Positions 45,257 through 56,477 of a stretch of DNA of 64,000 nucleotides are shown piece after piece (position 1 is the stretch's first letter; each line of letters begins with the position of its first letter). The stretch is from Takakia lepidozioides (taxonomy: Eukaryota > Streptophyta > Takakiopsida > Takakiales > Takakiaceae). The translations under genes were made by a program, and so were the position numbers. Under the pieces are notes generated by a model. The model did not search any database and was not told where the DNA came from. It saw only the letters and a program-made list of their open reading frames with translations. The stretch spans positions 11,966,001 to 12,030,000 of the forward strand of contig CM060734.1 in the NCBI GenBank assembly GCA_030704615.1, in the 5' to 3' direction.

Positions 45257-45989
45257 TGTCGCATACCTCACTTCGGTAAGCTCCCCTTCAAGTCATAGTT
45301 ACTCGCTTTGATGTGCGCGCCTAACTACCAACCTGGCCGCCGGGCCAACTCGGAGCTTCGGCTGCTCACCGGGACATAACGGTCCCCCTTTTTTTCCCAA
45401 CAGACCCTCCACCAATTTGGGCCTAGTGGAAATTCCCTTTGGTAGATGGCAGTCCGGAATAGCTCCCCACTCCTTGGTCGCTTTCCGACTCGCTCGCTTA
45501 CTCACTAGTTTTTGGTCACCAACGGGCTTGTACCGTTTTCGGGGTTACTACTCCCTATATATACTTCTGTGACTATCCGCGGGGGTTTCACAAACAACCA
45601 TGTCATTTTATGGCGAACCACCACGAAGACCCTCGATTCCCAGTAATGAGTCGCGGTGAATCTTGGCCCACCCACCACGGCCCCACTGGACCGTGATGAG
45701 TCCCAAGACTCCCCACGACTCCCACCACAAGGTCTCCGCCCCATGGTGAGTCTTATGCCACCCCCACTAAATCCCACTAAATCCCACTAAGCTACCACCA
45801 CCCCTTGTGGGGCCACCCCCACCGCAACCCGGTTTGCGGGGCTCCACCTAGTGAGTGCCTCCGCCTCCTTGAGTGCCTTGGGCACTCAAGGGTGCTTCAG
45901 CCCCCCATACCTATTGCTGCCACCGCCCCCACCATAGGACAGCCCCTCTGCGTCCCGACCCCCTGCCCTCAAGGCAAAGGGCCGCGACA
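45257..45989 (-). mobile_element. Solo LTR of the gypsy-1 family
   Basis: 733 bases that start TGTCGCATACC and end GGCCGCGACA on the plus strand, homologous end to end with the 62794-63519 LTR in reverse orientation. GAGTG flanks it at 45252-45256 and 45990-45994, a 5-bp target duplication. No internal sequence is present, so the element was removed by LTR-LTR recombination. A TATATATA promoter block lies at 45555-45563 (minus strand). Confidence 0.92.
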
Positions 45990-45994
45990 GAGTG

Positions 45995-47890
45995 TAAGTG
46001 AGGTCTATATGATGGAGTCTTTTAGCAAAGGTGCCATTGGCTTGACTTATATAAAATGATAGAGTGGGTTCATTGAGGCTTATCACTAGAAGAAGACCAT
46101 GCTCACATCTATGAGTGCAAGGTGTTAGCATTTAGTTTGCACTTGTATGCATGTATATGAGAGTTATGAGAGCTCTTACACCACAAGACTTGCATGGTTT
46201 TGCAAGGGAGAGTGATTGAATATGCACTTAGGGTTTCTGAGCTTGGAGAAAGAGCTCTTGTAGCACAAGAGGAGTGTCTTGTGTATGGGAAACATAGATG
46301 TTAGGGTTTCAGAAGCTTTGCAAAGCATTATGGAGTGAAGGCGTGCATGTCATGACATGTGGATAGCCATCAAAAGGCTATGGAGTGCTTAGTCTTACTC
46401 TAGTCAAACTAGGTTCAAGGTTTCCATGGTGTGGAAGAAGAACCAAGGAGCTGCGCGAACTTGGGCTTGAAGTACAAGGAAGGAAAAGGGGCTGATTTCT
46501 CTTATGTGAGAGTGAGACATATGTGGAGCATGCTTTCAGCCCATTGAGGCTTCTATTTTCAAGCTTAAAATAGAGCAAGAATTGAAGGGAGATGGTTGGT
46601 TTCCACTTATGTGAAGAAAAAGCACTTGTAGGGTATGTTTGAGTTGGGGTTTCAACTTCAAGCTTAAAATAAGTACGACTCTTGAAGCGGCAAGTGCAGG
46701 GGCTGGAATAGACGCTAGGGGGCGTGCTATGGCCAAGGAGAGCGCGTGAATGAGTGCTCACAAGGGCTGGAAATCAGCCATGCATGGTTAGTTGTCATGG
46801 GGATGTATGGCACGGCTCTTGTGAGTTAAAGGGAGAATGTGGACTTGATTTATGGCAAATATATTTCTTACGAGTTGGAGCTACCCTGGTGGTGTGTGGG
46901 AGTTGAAAAGAACAAGAAAACAGTCTGATGTCTTCATAGCCGCCATAGCCCGTTGCAAGGAAGCCTATGATCCAAGGATACACAAACCCTAGCTTGGTGT
47001 GGCTAAACCCATGGGAGAAATGGCTAAACTGCCAACAAAATCATGAGCCGCCATGACTCTACGACCATGACGATTAGGTCATGGCCCAGGAACCATGAGT
47101 GACCATGAGCGGGAATGTCAACCATGAGTGGAAACGCCGAGCGGGAACGTTGATCAGGAGCGGGAACCATGGTGCCATGACCCATGAATAAATTATTCTA
47201 GGAATATTCCTGATTTTTGGGAATCCATTGGGAACGTTTGGGAACCATGGTGCCATGAGCCATAAAAAGAATATTTTGGGAATATTCCTGATTTTGGAAA
47301 CTTATTGGAAACTTATTGGGAACTTTAGGAACTCATTGGGAACATTGGGAACCTATTGAGAACCATGGTGGCATGGGCCATGAGCGACCATGAAGGTCAA
47401 TGGATGATCGTGAGGCTGCGGATGAAATTTGACGCTCTTGGCTGAAAATTTGCATGACTTGCTAGATGCCTTTTGAGGCTTGTTTAAGGTCGGTTTGGGA
47501 TTTTTGGAGTTCAATTTGGTAGGCTTTTTGAGGTTTGGCGGACTGTTGGATAATTTGGATGGGTCCTTGAAGACCAGAAGACAAACATACCAGCAAAACA
47601 GAAGACCAAAGGACCAGTAGACCACCGGTGCTTTTCTTATGGTGAGGCTGGGTTGATGACCAACAGGTCATAGTGGTGTCTGCGGTGGATGCAGGTGTAG
47701 GTACAAGCCTATGCTAGGAACCTAGTATTCCAAGCCATAAGCTGCAACAGGTTCTACCCAGTTACCTTGTGGAAAGAGGGATTAGAGTTATGTTGACAGC
47801 CGGTTGAGTGTGAGTTTTTCATCACGGAGGTGCCACTAGTTGCTGAGGCGAATGCCGGTACGAGCACTAGCGATACTAGTGGGTACACGA
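45995..47890. other. Repeat-rich non-coding DNA between solo LTR and gag fragment
   Basis: Between 46460 and 46700 the word TTCAAGCTTAAAATA and its surroundings recur as three diverged repeats of about 100 bases. Between 47090 and 47400 the block GGGAACCATGGTGCCATGA plus AGGAATATTCCTGATTTT recurs three times. It may be the LTR and leader of the plus-strand gypsy element whose gag follows. TGTTAG at 46129 would be a possible LTR start, but no matching end or primer-binding site was found. Confidence 0.4.
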
Positions 47891-49150
47891 GATGAGGTGT
47901 GCAGTTCAGGCCACCTTCACCTTCTGTGTCTTCTGATAAAGGTTTTGATTCAGACTCTAGGATATTCACGCCGCAGGTGCTAGCTATTTCTTTGCCATTG
48001 TTGTGGGACACCATGGAAGAAATGTATAGAGCTATCAATGGGCCTCGTAGCTACTCTGGAGCTGAGGGCACCATTGAGCTTGATGATTTCATACATGAGT
48101 TTGATAGTTGGTATAATTTGCAGCAGATGTGCAATCCACATCTGTTTACGCCTTTTATGGCGTGGAATGGGTTATTTCAGTACCTTGAAGGGTCGCCCAC
48201 GGATGACTACCATGAGTTTAGGCGGGGATATGAGGTGGAGATTGAGGAGTGCAGGGTGTACTAGTCACCTAACTATATCTCCATCACTAAAGGCACAAAA
48301 GCAGCGGCGACACTGGTAGTTTCTGCAAGCAATAGTGGGACAAGTGATAAATAAACTGGGACGTCCACCCAAACTCATGCCGCAACACCGGCACCCGTGC
48401 CTACCTTTAACCCAGTTGTGGAGTTCTAAGAGGAGTTAAGGAAAAACTACCAGGGGATAAGGACGGAGAATTTGCGGAGCTTGCAAGAGTTTCAACGAAA
48501 GCCTACTGAGAGTTTGATGGAGGCTTATACTTGCATTAGGCGCTTGATAAATATAACCCAAGGGGTTACGGAAGCTCAGGCAGTCCAATTCTGGTATGGG
48601 ATATTGGATAAGGAACTGAGGAGAAAGGTGCGAGATGCAACTCTCTTACAAGTGGCCCAACCCACCTTAGCAAATGGGTTTTTGCTGGCAGAGCGGATAG
48701 AGCTCAATATGGTGGATGAGCGGGTGGTTATGGTGGGATTGGGTAAGGAAACACTATGGGGTGGTGCTCCTAACCAACAACAACAACCACCCCAACGTGC
48801 TTAAGGCAACAAGGGGGCTCAGACGAAGCCCAAGGAAGGTCAGAGAGGATCTTAGATGCAGAGGTCTCTTCCTTCATTCTCAGGCCAGCAACAGGCGGGT
48901 GTGTCATGTTGGAATTGTGGAGGACCCCATGTTAAGAAGGACTACCCAGATAGAGGCAAAAGGTCGACACAGACACAGCCTACACAGTTGTAGTATGGGC
49001 ATTATGGCAAGTATAGGCATGAAGAGGCCCATTGTTATGACTTGCATCTTGAGCTATGGCCAGACCAGTTCCAATGGAACAATGGTGGCCAAGGACGAGG
49101 CAATGTAGTTCAGAAAGGAAGAGTAGGCAGAGGTCGTGGTGGAGGTCGTA
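47890..49150 (+). pseudogene. Ty3/gypsy gag fragment, plus strand
   Basis: Frames 47899-48264 and 48472-48804 hold a retrotransposon gag region (LDDFIHEFDSWYNLQQ, then LQEFQRKPTESLMEAYTCIRRLI and DKELRRKVRDA). At 48905-48950 is a zinc knuckle, C-W-N-C-G-G-P-H-V-K-K-D-Y. Its last cysteine has become tyrosine. A glycine/arginine-rich tail (GRGRGGGRN) follows at 49125-49150 and then breaks into the minus-strand integrase piece. Stops separate all parts. The protein would have packaged element RNA. Confidence 0.7.
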
Positions 49151-49154
49151 ACCA

Positions 49155-49305
49155 AATCCTAGCCTCTGACACTCATCACAATTCTTGCAAAACTTGTGTA
49201 CATCCTTGAATAAAGCAGGCCACCAGTAACCTGCAAGTAGTATTTTATCTAAGAACACTTGCATGAAATAATCCAAATACGCATGGAAAGATTCACTTAT
49301 CACTC
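49155..49305 (-). pseudogene. RT-integrase fusion scrap of the minus-strand gypsy element
   Basis: Reads VISESFHAYLDYFMQVFLDKILLAGYWWPALF in one frame, then HKFCKNCDECQRLG. The first half is the RT block ending in the catalytic box, which reads F-L-D-K instead of F/Y-x-D-D. The second half is the zinc-binding N-terminus of integrase (the C-x2-C of the HHCC finger). RNase H and the rest of RT are missing, so a deletion joins the two. The catalytic site is destroyed. Confidence 0.75.
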
Positions 49306-50150
49306 CACTACAACAGATCGCTGTAATTATGACTGCCAAACCGTGGTAGTCATGGTTTTCTTGACTTTGACCATGATTGCACCATGTTTTTATATGAAAT
49401 TGACCTCCCTCAGTCGTTCATACGACTGTAGTCATATAAACGACTATCTAAGTAGTCGTCTGTATGACTACATGGCTCCGGAATGGGCGGAAGGCTGGTT
49501 AATGGCAATTGACTAGATTTAGCTCACCACTGATAGACATTTCCATGACTACAGTGTACATAGATGAGGTTATATAGTCATGATGACTACTGGGGATTTT
49601 GTAATTTGGTGTGTATAATACAATTAAAACACCATAGGATCATATGAATGACTAATGGGTGTATTGGTTAGCAGGTAGTGAACTATAATTCGTATAGTAA
49701 AGAGGTTGGAGGTTCAAACTCCTCTAAGTACAATCAAATGGATAAGATCGCCCTAAGGTTAGTAGGCGAGCTAGAGATAGCACATGGCACCTTAGATGGG
49801 CTGCCACGTGGTTTTTTTCATTATTATAAAATGCATTATGCCACGTGGCACAACGCGGTACGACGCGGCGTCTGACATTTTTTTTAATATTTTTTGAAAA
49901 AAAATGTTTTTATTTTTTAATCAATTGCGCCTCGCCACGTGGCGCGGCAGCAGCGACTGCAGTATGGTATATATGACTGCAGTGAGAGATATCATTTGGT
50001 TTATCTGACTGTAGTCATCCGGACCGTACCATCATGTACTCATTGTATTCACTTGGTTTGCACGACTTACAGTCATAAAAGTCATATGTACCATTTATGA
50101 CTGCAGAATAGTCATATATACAGTCATAAATATCGCGATCTGTTGTAGTG
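49306..50150. mobile_element. CACTA (En/Spm-type) non-autonomous element, 845 bp
   Basis: Starts CACTACAACAGATCGC and ends with its exact complement GCGATCTGTTGTAGTG. It is flanked by CTC on both sides (49303-49305, 50151-50153), the 3-bp duplication typical of CACTA elements. Subterminal ATGACTGCAGT/GACTGTAGTCAT words recur in both halves, as expected for transposase binding sites. No transposase. The insertion splits the gypsy RT between Q-R and V-I-S; removing it with one CTC rejoins the frame. Confidence 0.93.
49662..49735 (+). other. tRNA-like sequence inside the CACTA element
   Basis: ACTAT-AATTCGT-ATAGT forms a perfect 5-bp stem with a 7-base loop, and GGAGGTTCAAACTCC downstream resembles a T arm and B box. 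The residue before the would-be anticodon TTC is A, not T, and the acceptor stem does not close, so it is not called a tRNA gene. It may be a captured tRNA remnant. Confidence 0.3.
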
Positions 50151-50726
50151 CTCTCTGGAAAGTTGCTGGTGCATTACAAAGTCCAAAAATACATGACTTT
50201 GTATGTATAAGCACCCCAGTCTGTGATGAAAGTTGTCTTTCTCTGATCCTCTTCAGCTACTTGTACTTGGTTATACCCACTGAAACCATCCATGAATGAG
50301 TACATCTCATGGCCTGCCACAGTGTCCAGTACAGCTTCTGTGAATGGCAAAGGAAATGGATCTTTCTTTGTACAATCATTCAACTTCTTATAGTTCACAC
50401 AAACTCTCAGTTTGTCATTCTTCTTGGGAACTAGCACCCAACCCAACCTTCTGTGCATAGTTGGGATTCATCATGTACCTTGCCTGTTTGATTGGTACTG
50501 ACCCTGGTTCCAGTTCAATCTTATGCTGGCAGATCTCAGGTGGTATCCCTTTTAGATCTTTATAGCTCCAAGCAAATACATCTTTGTATTTGATAAACAG
50601 GCTCTTAGCTTCCTCAAAGAATTTTGGCTCTAAGTCAGCCCCAACTTTCACCATTCTTGGTTCCTCCTCAGTTCCCACATTCACTTCTCTCACTTGCTCT
50701 TCAGCTGTGATTGTCCATCCAGCCAC
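50151..50726 (-). pseudogene. Ty3/gypsy reverse transcriptase, 5' part
   Basis: Frames 50415-50726 and 50174-50458, offset by one frameshift near 50440. The first ends with the gypsy RT lead-in ICQHKIELEPGSVPIKQARY. The second has WVLVPKKNDKLRVCVNYKKLN and MYSFMDGFSGYNQVQVAEED, the first catalytic aspartate block. A one-base T insertion near 50195 shifts the frame just before LCNAPATFQR, where the CACTA element then cuts in. The RT is inactive. Confidence 0.85.
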
Positions 50727-51070
50727 TACTCATCCTGTAAACTCACAGTGGCTGGTTCCTCTAGGATTTCTATTTCTCCCTCTCTTTCTTCATAGAAATG
50801 TGGTGGGTAATTGCTTGTTTCCCCCTCAATTGGTGTTGCTGTTACTGCACCACAACATATACCTTTAAAGCAACTCAGGCCTCCCAGTTGCATTTCTGTA
50901 ACCTGCTCCCACTCTGGGTGTGCAGCAAACAGTGTAGCTTCCTGCTCCTCATCAAGCCCTCCCCTCCAGTCATACTCTCTGACTTCACGAGGTCTCCGTA
51001 TAGCAAGTAGCCTACCAGATTTCTTAGTGGTGATCTATATCTTGTGCTCCCCATCATGCACTGTCAGTAA

Positions 51071-51943
51071 CTAGGAATTCCAGTCATGGAATACCCTGGC
51101 CTGTTTCAGCCATGGTCGACCCAGCAATAAGGAGTAAGCTTCCATGACATCATCCATTTTCAACACAGTCACTGTGATCTTAAAGATCATCTTTTGAATC
51201 TGTATCTTTACTCCTCTTATCAAGCCTAATGGCTGTACACTCATTTGATCTGCCATTATTACTGTGAATGGGGCTGGTTTCATGTTACTTAGACCAAGCT
51301 TCTGCCTTAATTGGTCTGTCATAATATTCACTCCTGAGCCTCCATCTACTCGTACATCAGTCAAGTCTGTGCTTCTAATTCTCAATTGGCTTACTGGCAT
51401 GGAATCATCAAAGTCCATGACTGTTTCTCGCCCTTCAGGCTTCACATTATAACTTGTCACCCTGCTGTTCAGGTCTGTGTTCTCTGTCACATGAGCAATC
51501 TGATTGATTGCTTGATACAACCTGTGTCTACAATGGGGTGCCACAGCCAATAGCTGCCCAATTGTAATCTCAGCTTTGGACTGGCATATTACTTCAGCCA
51601 AAGTCCCGTCATTATCCTGCACCTGTGAAGCCTCTTGTTTCACTTCCTCTTCACCTTCTTCTTCTCTTTCAGAGTCAGAAGAATCTGCCATAGGGATATC
51701 AGTATCCTTTTGCATTTCCCTTATGGTATCAGCCACTTCCTTGTGCAGTTCCTTCTTATCTCTCCAAGCCTCATCATCTTCAGGCACATCACTGCCATCT
51801 TCATTTACATCTTCCTCCTCATCCACTGGAGGTATTAGTTTAGCTTTGTTTCTGGTAACTATCATCGTACTTACTTCTGGTACAAAACATGGCATAACCA
51901 TGTGAGCTGCCACTATTGGGCCTTCATTCACAGGAGCTCTCAT
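51071..51943 (-). pseudogene. Ty3/gypsy protease region
   Basis: A 290-codon frame: an acidic, repetitive linker (EEDVNEDGSDVPEDDE, SDSEREEEGEEEVK) and then an aspartic-protease fold with VRVDGGSGVNIMTDQLRQKLG. LLGRPWL follows about 90 residues on. The active site reads D-G-G-S-G where most gypsy proteases have D-S-G/T-A, so catalysis is doubtful unless this family uses the variant. Frame 50727-51070 upstream of RT is shifted. Confidence 0.75.
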
Positions 51944-53391
51944 CTCATTCTGGTATCTGATCCAGAATGGATAGGCTGCTTTGCAATGCCCTGCTTGGTT
52001 ACAATAGTAACACAGTTCCTCACCATTGGGTCCTCGCCCTTGGTCTATTATGGGATTATTTCTATAATCCTGATTCCCTGGCTGGTAATTCCCCTTGGAT
52101 TACCCTGATAGTTGCCTCTGGAATTGCCTTGGTAATTCCCTCTTGGATTACCTCTTTCTGCCATGCCATTGTTATATCCACCAGACCTACCATAGTGGTC
52201 ATGATCATTGTTTCTTCTTGGCTGGGGTTGCACTTGATGCACCCTCACTTGCCTAGGTTCTCTCGCAGCTGTCCTTCTGTTGTAATAACAATTCTCAGTA
52301 GAATGGTTATCCATTTTACAGATAGTACAATGTTTCTCCTTCATGTGGCATTCAGCTGTGGTATGACCTTCATTTTGGCACTTTGCACACCAAATACCCT
52401 TCCTCCAATGTGTTGCAGCCTCTGTGGCGTACTTTTTCAAGATTTCTTCCAAATTTTTTTCATAGTTGTCCATCTTCAACTTTTCCTTCTTCTTGCTCTT
52501 TCTCCTGAGCTCTTGCTCTTCTTCCTCACCTGACTCATCTTCAGAGTCCTCATCATCATTTTTATCTCTTCTGAGCATTCCCAATTGCTCAATTCTGTTG
52601 GCTGTTTCGAATGCCTCCTCCACTGTATTATATGGTAGCATATCCACTTTCTTTTGTAATTCAAGTCTTAGTCCACTCACAAACCAAGACTTCTGTAATC
52701 TTGGTGCCGGTACAGCAGCCAGCTTTTTCATCATTAACTCCATCTTTTCCATGTACTCTTCAACAGTTTCATGCTTCTTTTGCCTTAACTGTTGTAAACT
52801 CCCATTCTCTTCATCCTCAGTTTTGCTTGTCCTGAACCTATTTCGGAATGATGTACTAAGGCCATTCCAGGTTAGGAAATGATTATTAGGAAACCTTGCA
52901 TACCATTCATTTGCTTTCTTGATAAGTGAACAAGGAAACAGTCTCATCTTGGCATCATCACCATTCTCATTGTTCACAATACACATGTGCTCAAATTGGC
53001 TGATGTGTACATCAGGATCCCTTTTTCCTGCATATATTGGAAAAGGTGGCTTTGCCCGTGTTGGAGGTACTGCCATCTGTGGCCCTACACCTTGCCCTCT
53101 GACAGGTGCTGGTCCTCCTGTTGATGCTGGTCCTTGAGGACCTGCTGTTGTAGTGGTGGAACTCCCACCCGGTGTTGGCCCCTGAGCACTTCTTGCTACT
53201 GCCCCCCCTGTATTTGCAATACCCCCAGCTCCAGTTGCACTACTTCTCACATTCCCTGTCCCCCCAGAGCCAGATCCAAGCTGCCCGCCTGATCCCCCTG
53301 AGCCGACACCTTTTGTTGGCCTATGATCCAAGTGCTCTACTTGATCCAGGTCCAACAAGTTGGGATGTCCTGGTTGTAGTCTCAACCTCAA
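51944..53391 (-). pseudogene. Ty3/gypsy gag with three zinc knuckles
   Basis: The frame 52048-53391 has a Gly/Ser/Thr-rich start, then the retrotransposon gag core: PFPIYAGKRDPDVHISQFEHMC, ANEWYARFPNNHFLTWNGLSTSFRNRF and ETVEEYMEKMELMMKKL. Two C-x2-C-x4-H-x4-C knuckles follow (CAKCQNEGHTTAEC and CTICKMDNHSTENC). A third at about 52000 reads C-Y-Y-C-N-Q-A-G-H-C-K-A-A-Y, with the last cysteine lost, beyond a frameshift and a GNPRGNYQGN-type repeat (52050-52150). It would coat element RNA. Confidence 0.85.
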
Positions 53392-53732
53392 CTGTTGGGT
53401 CTACTTCTTCATACTCTTCATCTTCCAAATTATTCTCTATGTTTTCATTTTCCAAGTTCTTCTCTTGGATTTCTTCTTCCTCACTCATATAACTCAACTG
53501 AAGTGATGTTGGAGAGTCTGAACTCTCCGTTGGCTCTGCCACATCTTCCTCTCAGATATATTTCAGAAACTGGAGTTCTTGCTCTTGGTAATCCATGCCA
53601 ACTCTTATCAAAGATTTCAGTCAAATCTTTAACCCAGGGATGTACCTCAGATCTTTCCCCTTGTGGCTGATCTTCTTCCTGTACCAAATCCCTTAATCTT
53701 TCTTGTAAGGAATAAGAAGGTGTGGCATCCAA
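53321..53732 (-). pseudogene. N-terminal region of the minus-strand gypsy polyprotein
   Basis: Frames 53481-53732 and 53321-53542 precede gag with shifts between them. They are acidic (SEEEEIQEKNLENENIENNLEDEEYEEVD), with no known domain. No primer-binding site or 5' LTR was found between 53732 and the F-box-like sequence, so the 5' end of this element has been lost. Confidence 0.5.
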
Positions 53733-53991
53733 TTATGGTTCTTCCGGTATGGGTGATGTACTCTCTGGCCTTAATGGTGTGAGAGGTCTAGATGATTCCC
53801 CTATGTCTATTCCTCTCTCAGTGGTGAGGCTGGGGTAATGACCAGTCATATTGTAGAAAAAAAACTGGAATCAACCCCAGGAAAAAAGATCAATTAGTTT
53901 TGAGGTTCGTTTGCACGGAAAACACTATACGATTGTGAAATAACAATGCTAGACTATTCTATCTCTCTCTATCCCTTCCTTGGATCGACTT

Positions 53992-54300
53992 TTACCACCA
54001 GTCATCTTTATCTAACACGATCATCATTCTTCCAGTTTCATAAATATTTTCTCCATCCTCTATTAACTTGGCTCCATCAGCTGTAATTAAATACCATTGC
54101 TCAACTATATTTTTCCTCCAATAGTCTTCTTTATAGATGGTCGATAATTCCCTATACCATCATTTGCTCACCAATTGTAATTGTAGTATCTCTTTATCGC
54201 TGCAACAAAGCTTCTTAAAGATATCTATCGACAGATTGTCTGGTAGATTAGTAATCAACTCGGCCAATTCTTTTACTTCCTCATCAATTGACTTTTCCAT
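53992..54300 (-). pseudogene. F-box-like fragment 2, one internal stop
   Basis: A 103-codon frame from ATG at 54300. LITNLPDNLSIDIFKKL and LQLQLVSK, stop, WYREL fit the F-box pattern (L-P-x-x-L-x-x-x-I-F, then V-x-K-x-W). The stop is TGA where a tryptophan codon would be expected. WRKNIVEQWYLI and LDKDDWW follow. F-box proteins bind SKP1 in ubiquitin ligases. The substrate part is missing or unrecognised. Confidence 0.55.
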
Positions 54301-54326
54301 TCAAATTCTTGTTCCTTCTCTATTAA

Positions 54327-56477
54327 TCTCCCCTGTCTAATTCAATCAAGGTCTTCCTACTCCAAAGTCTTTGATCCATGCCTTCATATATTCAGAATAT
54401 CCATCTAAAGGACAACACCACATCTGGATCCACTTACGTTGCAGATGACAATGTTTGTATAGAATTGATAACTCCTTGTACCAGGCTTTACTTACACTCT
54501 CTAATTGCACTAATTCTGCATCATTACGGGATAGACTCTTATATCATAATCGATACATCTCTTGGTAGCCCAGGAATTAATTCACGCACATAATTCTCAT
54601 CTCCTCCAATGATGCACATTCTCACCATCTCATACAATCATAATTACTCAATCATTACATTCAGAATCGGATTCACATTCCATCATTCCATTTCTTCACA
54701 CAAAATAGATTGAATTGAACTTCCTTCTTTTTCTTGGCTTCTTCTATGATTCGTAAACATTACGTTGCAACATCACATGACTAATCTACCATTGAGAAAA
54801 TTACTCTATTTTCTAATTCCTACACACATACTCACTCTGGTCACGGCTTTTTGGCTCATCTGACAATGATTTATTGTCCCGCAGCTAAATTATAACAATC
54901 TGTCTCAACAACTTCTATAACCGTCTAACTTCTTCTAGTCATCCAGAATATTCATTCATCCATTTTCTTTATTATCGATTCAAGTCGGACTATCGATCGT
55001 CATAAAATATCGAGCAATGTTACTATATCAAATCTGTATCGATAGTATCACAGAGTATATCGAGCAGGAAATGCACTAAATAATCCTAAAATTAAATCTG
55101 AACCAAAAATTTCTATTATTCTACATAGCCCCACTCCTAGTTGTGCAGTGCCCCCGCAAACACTAAGGCTCTGCTCCTACCTAATTCCTAGGCTTCTTGT
55201 TCTGCCTGCCATCAGGGCCATGCGATTGACGATGTCCGGCTCGGTCAGCTGCTTCCCTCTGCGCCTTGGTGAACGCAACGTAAGGGTGAAATCGGGTTCC
55301 CCCCCAATCGTCATAGATCGTAGAATCGGTTGGCTGAAGAAAACCTGTCAAGCACATCAATTCAAACACTTGAATCCATCTGGCTGGATGGTGCAATATC
55401 TTGGCCACAAGTTCAAACTCATAGCCACCCAACATCGGCTGGTTCACATCAATGACCAAACTGGAGACACCACTTCGCCAACACTCCACAAAATATCGAT
55501 GCCATGAAGCACAATGATATGCGTCTGGTGGGTGTGATGGAAATCCTGGTAAGACTTATTACAAGAGTCGAATGTGTTGAAATCACCTGGGCAATAGCGG
55601 CTGCTGTGGGCCGATTGATAGACAAGTCCACCACCCAATCATCTGTCAAAACCTCTGGCCAAGACTTCACCTAGAGCCATGATGTCAATCGATTCCTAAT
55701 AGCTGTCAACGTCTAGACATACGTAGCTCCATGCAAATCCCTACTATTACTCCTCCGATACCTGTAATAGGACTTCTCAATCATAATCCGAAACTTCTCC
55801 TCCTGTAACACAATAGCCACCAAGGCTTGCACCTTCTCCAAATAGGGGGCAATTTCTCTTCCTTAGGCATAGGCAATGTTGACAAAAATGCACAACCTGG
55901 GTTTTGATTCCATGTGATATTGGCAGTCATCTCTCCCCTCCACGCTTCCAATCGATTTTCTAACTGTTGGTAATATAGAAAGCATCGAGAGGAAGGATCA
56001 CCTACTGTGGCAAGGAACATAGTAGGATCGACCACATCCAGATCGCCTTGAATAATCATCTGTACTGCCAAACTCTCCATCTCATAGTCACACACGAATG
56101 GCCACTCTTCCTCCAAATCGATGGGCTCTTCTGCTCCATTGAGAGCTGCCTTCAAAATATTACTGTCATAAATGTAACCTTGACTGAGTGTGTCAGCATA
56201 GCAAACATCCCACCAATCGACAAGAATCTGGGTCCCCAACAAAAATGGATCCTGCACTGGAGTCACTCTCAATTGGTCCAACTCTTCCAATTGTGCCTTA
56301 CCGGCACTTTCCAATTCTCTCATCTCACCTTCAGCCATCAATTTAAACTTTGCAAAGACTGTTTCCAATTCTTTATACCTTGCATCTGGATCTGCTTGCT
56401 CAGCACGTCGTTTCTCCAACTTTGTTTGTCGTCGTAATGCCTCAGCCAATTGCTGCTCCAATTCGGCAATTCGATTG
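54327..56477 (-). repeat. Left arm of the ~2.15 kb inverted repeat
   Basis: It matches 60640-62793 in reverse complement from end to end, with scattered substitutions and few indels (the last 100 codons of the unknown gene differ at 7 positions). It contains the C-terminal half of the unknown gene, about 580 bases of AT-rich DNA and F-box-like fragment 1. Left of 54327 and right of 56477 homology stops at sharp edges. Confidence 0.88.
54346..54585 (-). pseudogene. F-box-like fragment 1, left copy
   Basis: RELIPGLPRDVSIMI followed by a stop, then after a one-base shift NDAELVQLESVSKAWYKEL and CHLQRKWIQMWC. The L-P-R-D-V-S-x-x-I start and V-S-K-A-W-Y close fit an F-box. It is about 45 bases upstream (minus strand) of fragment 2, which has the same layout, so the two look like an old tandem duplication. 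Confidence 0.5.

Noticed and set aside
45505-46059. Proline/histidine-rich frames
   Set aside because: They lie inside the solo LTR and arise from its GC-rich repeats.
47890-53732. One single gypsy element spanning 47.9-53.7 kb
   Set aside because: The gag at 47.9-49.1 kb is on the plus strand and differs in sequence from the minus-strand gag at 52-53.4 kb; these are two elements in contact.
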